Origin: Aquabacter spiritensis
Lineage (GTDB): Bacteria; Pseudomonadota; Alphaproteobacteria; Rhizobiales; Xanthobacteraceae
Direction of reading: 5' to 3'
DNA length: 64,000 nucleotides
Assembly (NCBI RefSeq): GCF_004346185.1
Contig: NZ_SMAI01000015.1
Span: 1 to 64,000 of the forward strand
Shown: one piece after another, positions 59,873-64,000 of the stretch
Position numbering within the stretch: the first letter of the stretch is position 1
How the letters are laid out: each line of letters opens with the position of its first letter
Position numbers and translations under genes: made by a program
Notes under the pieces: generated by a model
What the model saw: only the letters and a program-made list of their open reading frames with translations
What the model was told of the DNA's origin: nothing
Database searches by the model: none

Positions 59873-61275
59873 GGGTGCCCTCCTTCCTGTCCCGGCGCCT
59901 TGAAGATCTTGCCGGGATTCATGATGCCGAGCGGGTCGAGCGCCAGCTTGACGGCGCGCATGACATCCACGGCCTCGCCCAGCTCCTTTTCGAGGAACTC
60001 GATCTTGCCGAAGCCGATGCCGTGCTCGCCGGTGCAGGTGCCCTCCAGCGACAGCGCGCGGTCCACGAGGCGTTCGTTGAACGCCTTGGCGCGGGGCAAT
60101 TCCTCCGGCTTCTCGGGGTCCATGAGCACGAGGAGGTGGAAATTGCCGTCGCCCACATGGCCCACCACGGGGCAGATGAGCCCGGTCTCCGCGATGTCTT
60201 TCGCCGTCTCCACCAGGCATTCCGCAAGCCGCGAGATGGGCACGCAGACATCGGTGATCATGGCCTTGGCGCCGGGGCGCAGCGCAAGGCCCGCATAGAG
60301 CGTATTGTCGCGCGCCTGCCAGAGGCGGCTGCGCTCCTCGGGCGTCGAGGCCCATTCGAAGCCGAGGCCGCCATTCTCCCCGGCCAGCGCCTGCGCCGTC
60401 TCCGCCTGCTCGGCCACATAGGCTTTCGAGCCGTGGAACTCGAAGAAGAGGTGCGGCAGCTCCGGCAGGCCGAGCTTCGCGTGCAAATTCATGCCCCGCA
60501 TCATCACCGCATCCAGCAGCTCGATGCGTGCCACCGGCACGCCGGACTGGATGACCGAGATGGCCGTGTCCACCGCCGCCTTCAAATCGGGGAAGGCGCA
60601 GACGGCCGAGGAAATGGCCTCCGGCTGCGGGTGCAGCTTCAGCGTCACTTCGGTGATGACGCCGAGGGTTCCTTCCGCCCCCACGAACAGGCGGGTGAGG
60701 TCGTAGCCCGCCGCCGACTTGCGGGCGCGCCTGGCGGTGCGGATTACGCGCCCGTCCGCCAGCACCACTTCCAGCGAGAGAACATTGTCCTTCATGGTGC
60801 CGTAGCGCACCGCCATCGTGCCGGAGGCGCGGGTGGACGCCATGCCGCCGATGGAGGCGTCCGCGCCGGGATCGATGGGAAAGAACAGGCCGGTGTCGCG
60901 CAGATGCGCGTTGAGCTGCTTGCGGGTGATCCCGGGCTGGACACGCACGTCCATGTCCTCGCCATTCACCGCGAGCACCGTGTTCATGCGGCTGATGTCG
61001 AGGCAGACCCCGCCTTCGAGCGAAGCCGCATTGCCCTCCAGCGAGGTGCCGGCGCCGAAGGGCACGATCGGCATCCTCAAATCGCGGCAGAGGCCGACAA
61101 TGGCCTTCACCTCGGCCGTGCTCTCGGGGAACACCACCACGTCCGGCGGGCGCGCGGCATGGTAGGCCTCGCTGCGGCCGTGGCCGTCCAGGATACCGGG
61201 GACGCGGGTCGCCCGCTCGCCGACGATCTGCGTCAGGCAGGCCATGGCCTTCTCTATGCGCATGTGCGCCGTCAT
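59869..61275 (-). CDS. FAD-linked oxidase (GlcD/D-lactate dehydrogenase-like)
   Basis: This protein of about 468 residues has an N-terminal FAD-binding PCMH domain (VVFPESTAEVKAIVGLCRDL, IVPFGAGTSLEGNAASLEGG, IDPGADASIGGMASTRASGT) and the C-terminal oxidase domain ending ICPVVGHVGDGNFHLLVLMD, CTGEHGIGFGK and LDPLGIMNPGKIF. It should oxidise a 2-hydroxyacid. Its place in the operon between the ring-cleavage dioxygenase and the transporter suggests a hydroxyacid intermediate. The ATG at 61,275 follows a GGAGG site; an in-frame ATG at 61,293 would add six residues. Confidence 0.92.
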   Translation of the reverse strand: MTAHMRIEKAMACLTQIVGERATRVPGILDGHGRSEAYHAARPPDVVVFPESTAEVKAIVGLCRDLRMPIVPFGAGTSLEGNAASLEGGVCLDISRMNTVLAVNGEDMDVRVQPGITRKQLNAHLRDTGLFFPIDPGADASIGGMASTRASGTMAVRYGTMKDNVLSLEVVLADGRVIRTARRARKSAAGYDLTRLFVGAEGTLGVITEVTLKLHPQPEAISSAVCAFPDLKAAVDTAISVIQSGVPVARIELLDAVMMRGMNLHAKLGLPELPHLFFEFHGSKAYVAEQAETAQALAGENGGLGFEWASTPEERSRLWQARDNTLYAGLALRPGAKAMITDVCVPISRLAECLVETAKDIAETGLICPVVGHVGDGNFHLLVLMDPEKPEELPRAKAFNERLVDRALSLEGTCTGEHGIGFGKIEFLEKELGEAVDVMRAVKLALDPLGIMNPGKIFKAPGQEGGHP

Positions 61276-61338
61276 CTTTTCCTCCCTCCGCAACAGGCCC
61301 GTTTTCCGGGCTCTCCGCGTCTGCGGTCTTTCTGGTCC

Positions 61339-62229
61339 TCAGGCCGCCCGCGAGGCGGTCTTCGTGCTCGGCTTCAGGTGAAAGTCGTAATTGAGGTGGC
61401 AATAGTCCCGGTCTACCTGCCGGCCGTCCGGGGCCTGCCCCGCGGGCTCAACCTGGAAGTCGCGGATGAGTGAATCCTTCACCCCGAACACCGCGTCGGA
61501 ATCCAGATACTGGTCGCCGGAAACGAAGACGTGGGTGACGAGGACCTCATAGCCGGGCGCCTCGATCATGAAATGCACATGGGCCGGCCGCCAGGGATGA
61601 CGCCCCTGCGCCTGAAGCATCTTGCCCACGGGGCCATCGTGCGGAATGGGATAGGCGGCGGGCTTGATGCTCCAGAAATGGAACTTGCCGTAGGCGTCCG
61701 TGCGGAACCGCGCGCGGCCCGCAAGGCCCGCATCGTCCGCCGTGCTCTGCACGTCGTAATAGCCGTCATCGTCCGAGTGCCAGACATCGACGATGGCGTC
61801 TTCCAGCGGCATGCCGTCCGGCGCGCTGACCGAGCCCGTCACCAGCATGGGCTGGCCCACAAGCCCGCCGGAAATGTCGGCGCCGGCCGAAAACTCCGGC
61901 GGCTCCGGCACATAGAAGGGGCCGAGCACCGTGCTTTCGGTAATGGTGCCGCCGGCCTCGTGGTTGATGGCATCCACCAGCATGGAGACGCCCAGTGTGT
62001 CCGAGAGCAGGATGAATTCCTGCCGCGATCCGGTGCACATGTGTCCGGTGGCGGTGAGGAAATCGATCCCCGCCGCCCATTCCTCCTGGGTGGGGCGCAC
62101 CTCGCGCACGAAGGCGTGCAGGTGGCGCACCAGCGCCTCGCTGATCTCTTTGATCCGCGGGTCCGGCGCGCCGGAGATGCGCTCCAGGACGGCGTCGGTG
62201 ATGGTGAACTGGTTGAAGTTCCGCATCAT
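61339..62229 (-). CDS. Intradiol ring-cleavage dioxygenase (hydroxyquinol 1,2-type)
   Basis: This 296-residue Fe(III) dioxygenase would cleave a catechol or hydroxyquinol ring between the hydroxyl groups. The helical dimerisation domain occupies residues 1-95. The iron ligands are recognisable by comparison with catechol 1,2-dioxygenase: Tyr in DDGYYDVQ (157 or 158), Tyr193 in AAYPIPHDGP, and His217 and His219 in RPAHVHFMIEAPG. The segment STVLGPFYVPEPPE is typical of the hydroxyquinol and chlorocatechol branch. No maleylacetate reductase gene is seen in the window, so the downstream route is open. Confidence 0.93.
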   Translation of the reverse strand: MMRNFNQFTITDAVLERISGAPDPRIKEISEALVRHLHAFVREVRPTQEEWAAGIDFLTATGHMCTGSRQEFILLSDTLGVSMLVDAINHEAGGTITESTVLGPFYVPEPPEFSAGADISGGLVGQPMLVTGSVSAPDGMPLEDAIVDVWHSDDDGYYDVQSTADDAGLAGRARFRTDAYGKFHFWSIKPAAYPIPHDGPVGKMLQAQGRHPWRPAHVHFMIEAPGYEVLVTHVFVSGDQYLDSDAVFGVKDSLIRDFQVEPAGQAPDGRQVDRDYCHLNYDFHLKPSTKTASRAA

Positions 62230-62235
62230 AGCCTC

Positions 62236-63144
62236 CTATTTGCCGAGGTCCGGCTCGCCGAGCCCGGCCATCCATTCCGAGAGCCGCACCGTGGCGCTGA
62301 AATCCGCCTCGCCTTCGCCGCGTCCGATGAGGGCGCCGTAGAGTTCCCGGGTCATGCTGGCGAGCGGCATGGACATCTCCGCCGCCTGCCCGGCCCCGAC
62401 GATGAGGTCGAGATCCTTCGCCATCTGGCGGCAGGAGAAGGAGGAATTGAAATCGCGCTTGGCCAGGGTCGCGGCCTTGTAATGGACCATGGGCGAGCCC
62501 ACGGCGCTGTCCTTCAGCACGTCGAGAATATCCTGCCAGCCGATATTGCCCTTGCGGCCGAGCACGATGCTCTCGCCCATCATGGCGGCGGAGACCGCGA
62601 TCATGAGGTTCACCGAGAGCTTGGCGTAGCGGGCCTCCTCCGCCTCGCCGAGATATTTTTGCGCCCGCGTATAGGCGGTGAAGACCGGCAGCAGCGTGTC
62701 GAACGCCGCGCGCGGGCCGGAGACGAAGCAGGTGAGGTTGCCGGTATGGGCAATGGAGGCATTGCCCGAGACCGGCGCGCGCAGATAGGCGATGCCGCGC
62801 CCCTCCGCCGCCCGGCCCACCTGCGCGGAGATTTCCGGGCTCACGGTGGAGGTCTCCACCAGGATGGCACCGCGCCGCAAGGCGGAAAGCAGTCCGCCCT
62901 CCGCCATGGTCACGGCAGCGAGGGCCTTGTCGTCGGGCAGCGAGGTGAAGACGATGTCGCTCTTGGCGGCGTCGGCCAGCGTCGCCACGGGCGAGACGCC
63001 CTTGCCGGCGGCGGTGGAGATGGCGCCCTGGTCGCGGTCAAAGCCGGAAAGGCGGAGCCCCTGCTCCACCATGCGCCCGGTAATGGGAAGGCCCATCTTG
63101 CCGAGGCCGACCCAGCTTATGCTTGGCGTCTCACCCATCTTCAT
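62236..63144 (-). CDS. Beta-hydroxyacid dehydrogenase-family oxidoreductase
   Basis: This 302-residue NAD(P)-dependent enzyme resembles 3-hydroxyisobutyrate dehydrogenase and 6-phosphogluconate-type reductases. The Rossmann motif is WVGLGKMGLPITGRMV near residues 11-26. The substrate motif APVSGNASIAHTG and the catalytic Lys in RYAKLSVNLMIAVSAA follow. It lies six bases upstream of the dioxygenase gene and four bases after the amidohydrolase gene. It may reduce or oxidise an intermediate of the pathway; the substrate is unknown. Confidence 0.92.
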   Translation of the reverse strand: MKMGETPSISWVGLGKMGLPITGRMVEQGLRLSGFDRDQGAISTAAGKGVSPVATLADAAKSDIVFTSLPDDKALAAVTMAEGGLLSALRRGAILVETSTVSPEISAQVGRAAEGRGIAYLRAPVSGNASIAHTGNLTCFVSGPRAAFDTLLPVFTAYTRAQKYLGEAEEARYAKLSVNLMIAVSAAMMGESIVLGRKGNIGWQDILDVLKDSAVGSPMVHYKAATLAKRDFNSSFSCRQMAKDLDLIVGAGQAAEMSMPLASMTRELYGALIGRGEGEADFSATVRLSEWMAGLGEPDLGK

Positions 63145-63148
63145 CTCC

Positions 63149-64000
63149 CTACGCGGCCGTTTGGCGAAGGCCGAGATCGTGCACGATGCGCGCGCCCGAG
63201 GCGGCCAGCTCGGCCAGCTTGGTGTCGAGGCCCGGATAATCGAGGCGCCCCGCCCGCTTTCTGAACCGGCCCGCGATCATCACCGCTTCGATGTCGCCGC
63301 GCCCGGCCTGCATGACCACGGTGGCCACCGGGTCGTGCACCGGCTGGAGGTGCAGCGACCGCGCATCGACCAGCACGATGTCCGCCTGCTTGCCCGGCGT
63401 GAGCGAGCCGATGCGGTGTTCCTGGCGCAGCATGCGCGCACCCTCAACGGTGATCCAGGAAAGAGCCTGACGCACACGCACCGTTGACGTCGCCGGGATG
63501 GCGCCCGTCGCGGCGCGGCTTTTGGCATTGTCCAGCGCCCGCTGGGTGGCAAGCGCAATGCGCGCGACACCCAGCATGTCGCCGGCCAGAACAGATTCGA
63601 TGTCGACGCCCACCGAAGGCGCGGCGCCCAACGCCAAGAGGCGGCCGGTGACCGGGAAGCCGTGGCCCTGGCTCATCTCATTTTCCGGCGTCGCGGAGAA
63701 ACTGGCGCCGCAGGCGACCAGCCGGGCGAACAGGTCGTCGGACAGGTCGTTGCCATGGACGATATTGATCGAGCGATCCACCAGCCCCTCGTCCAGCAGC
63801 GTCTCCCAGGCGCCCGGCGTCTTCGCCGGCCCGCCGCCCTGGTGCATGGAGGTGACAAGGCCGAACTCCTGCGCGAGGCGGAAATCGGAGAGCGCCACGG
63901 GCAGCGTGGAATAATGCGGGCCGAGAATGGCGAGGCCGAGGGTCATCAGCCCCTCATCGCTGGAGAAACGCCCGCGCCGCAGGCGCTCCACCTCGTGGCG
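63149..64000 (-). CDS. Amidohydrolase, 5' end outside the window
   Basis: This partial gene gives at least 283 residues and remains open to the window edge, so the start is missing. It belongs to the TrzN/AtzA and guanine-deaminase-like amidohydrolase group: SMHQGGGPAKTP, NIVHGNDLSDD, ATPENEMSQGHGFPV and VGVDIESVLAGDM are the metal-ligand blocks of the C-terminal part of the barrel, and IGSLTPGKQADIVLVDARSL is the closing signature. The typical N-terminal HxH metal site would be outside. It is the first visible gene of the catabolic operon and probably hydrolyses a C-N or C-Cl bond of the imported compound. Confidence 0.9.
   Translation of the reverse strand, partial: RHEVERLRRGRFSSDEGLMTLGLAILGPHYSTLPVALSDFRLAQEFGLVTSMHQGGGPAKTPGAWETLLDEGLVDRSINIVHGNDLSDDLFARLVACGASFSATPENEMSQGHGFPVTGRLLALGAAPSVGVDIESVLAGDMLGVARIALATQRALDNAKSRAATGAIPATSTVRVRQALSWITVEGARMLRQEHRIGSLTPGKQADIVLVDARSLHLQPVHDPVATVVMQAGRGDIEAVMIAGRFRKRAGRLDYPGLDTKLAELAASGARIVHDLGLRQTAA

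Noticed and set aside
58325-61402. A 1025-residue reading that would fuse a long N-terminal part to the ABC ATPase.
   Set aside because: The extension is the antiparallel-frame shadow of the FAD oxidase gene; the ATPase proper begins at 59,872.

Overview
The window is GC-rich DNA from an alphaproteobacterium, most likely a member of the Hyphomicrobiales and perhaps Xanthobacteraceae-like. That placement is an inference from codon use, the trb-type conjugation genes and the catabolic genes; no rRNA or other phylogenetic marker is present. About three quarters of the window (from before base 1 to about 47,038) is the right-hand part of an integrative and conjugative element (ICE). The remainder is chromosome.

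ICE backbone. Bases 178-7251 hold the maintenance and DNA-processing genes: parA, a small partner gene, a DUF2840 gene, the TraF-type peptidase, a lytic transglycosylase, a P-type (MOBP-like) relaxase, the coupling protein TraG and a CopG-type protein. A candidate oriT with an IncP-like nick hexamer lies just before the relaxase. Bases 34,853-44,256 hold the complete mating-pair operon trbB-C-D-E-J-K-L-F-G-I plus a DUF2274 gene. A LysR regulator and a tyrosine integrase follow. The ICE ends in a 45-bp copy of the 3' part of tRNA-Gly(GCC), read here as attR. The intact tRNA and attL should lie to the left, outside the window.

ICE cargo (7.3-34.6 kb, between copG and trbB). The first block (7.5-16.5 kb) is a metal-response operon: response regulator, histidine kinase, RND adaptor, HME-type RND pump, a periplasmic metal-binding protein, a Met-rich multicopper oxidase and a 38-residue Met-rich membrane peptide. 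The second block is a defence island: (i) a SIR2-HerA pair with two extra genes (a KTSC protein and a PD-(D/E)XK-like nuclease); (ii) a complete type II CBASS operon (CapV phospholipase, DncV-like CD-NTase, Cap2 E1/E2, Cap3 JAMM protease), preceded by a small Cas2/VapD-like protein and facing a sigma-factor/unknown/ImmA-IrrE triad; (iii) a two-gene operon of a VPA1262-like, PLD-type protein and a 679-residue protein of unknown family; (iv) a Fic AMP-transferase. Copies of a degenerate ~90-bp intergenic repeat sit at the joints between these modules.

Chromosomal side (47.0-64 kb). After the tRNA terminator come a large palindrome and an internally deleted IS3-family remnant. A second two-component system then diverges from an ABC exporter (adaptor, FtsX-like permease, ATPase), followed by an SH3-domain protein and a tiny second IS3 relic. 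The two two-component loci share a similar array of 10-bp-spaced heptamers in front of their efflux genes, suggesting related regulators with the same binding logic. The last 9 kb, all on the minus strand, is a catabolic and uptake operon: amidohydrolase (cut by the window edge), beta-hydroxyacid-type dehydrogenase, intradiol ring-cleavage dioxygenase, GlcD-like FAD oxidase, ribose-type ABC transporter (ATPase, two permeases, binding protein) and a YciI-like protein.
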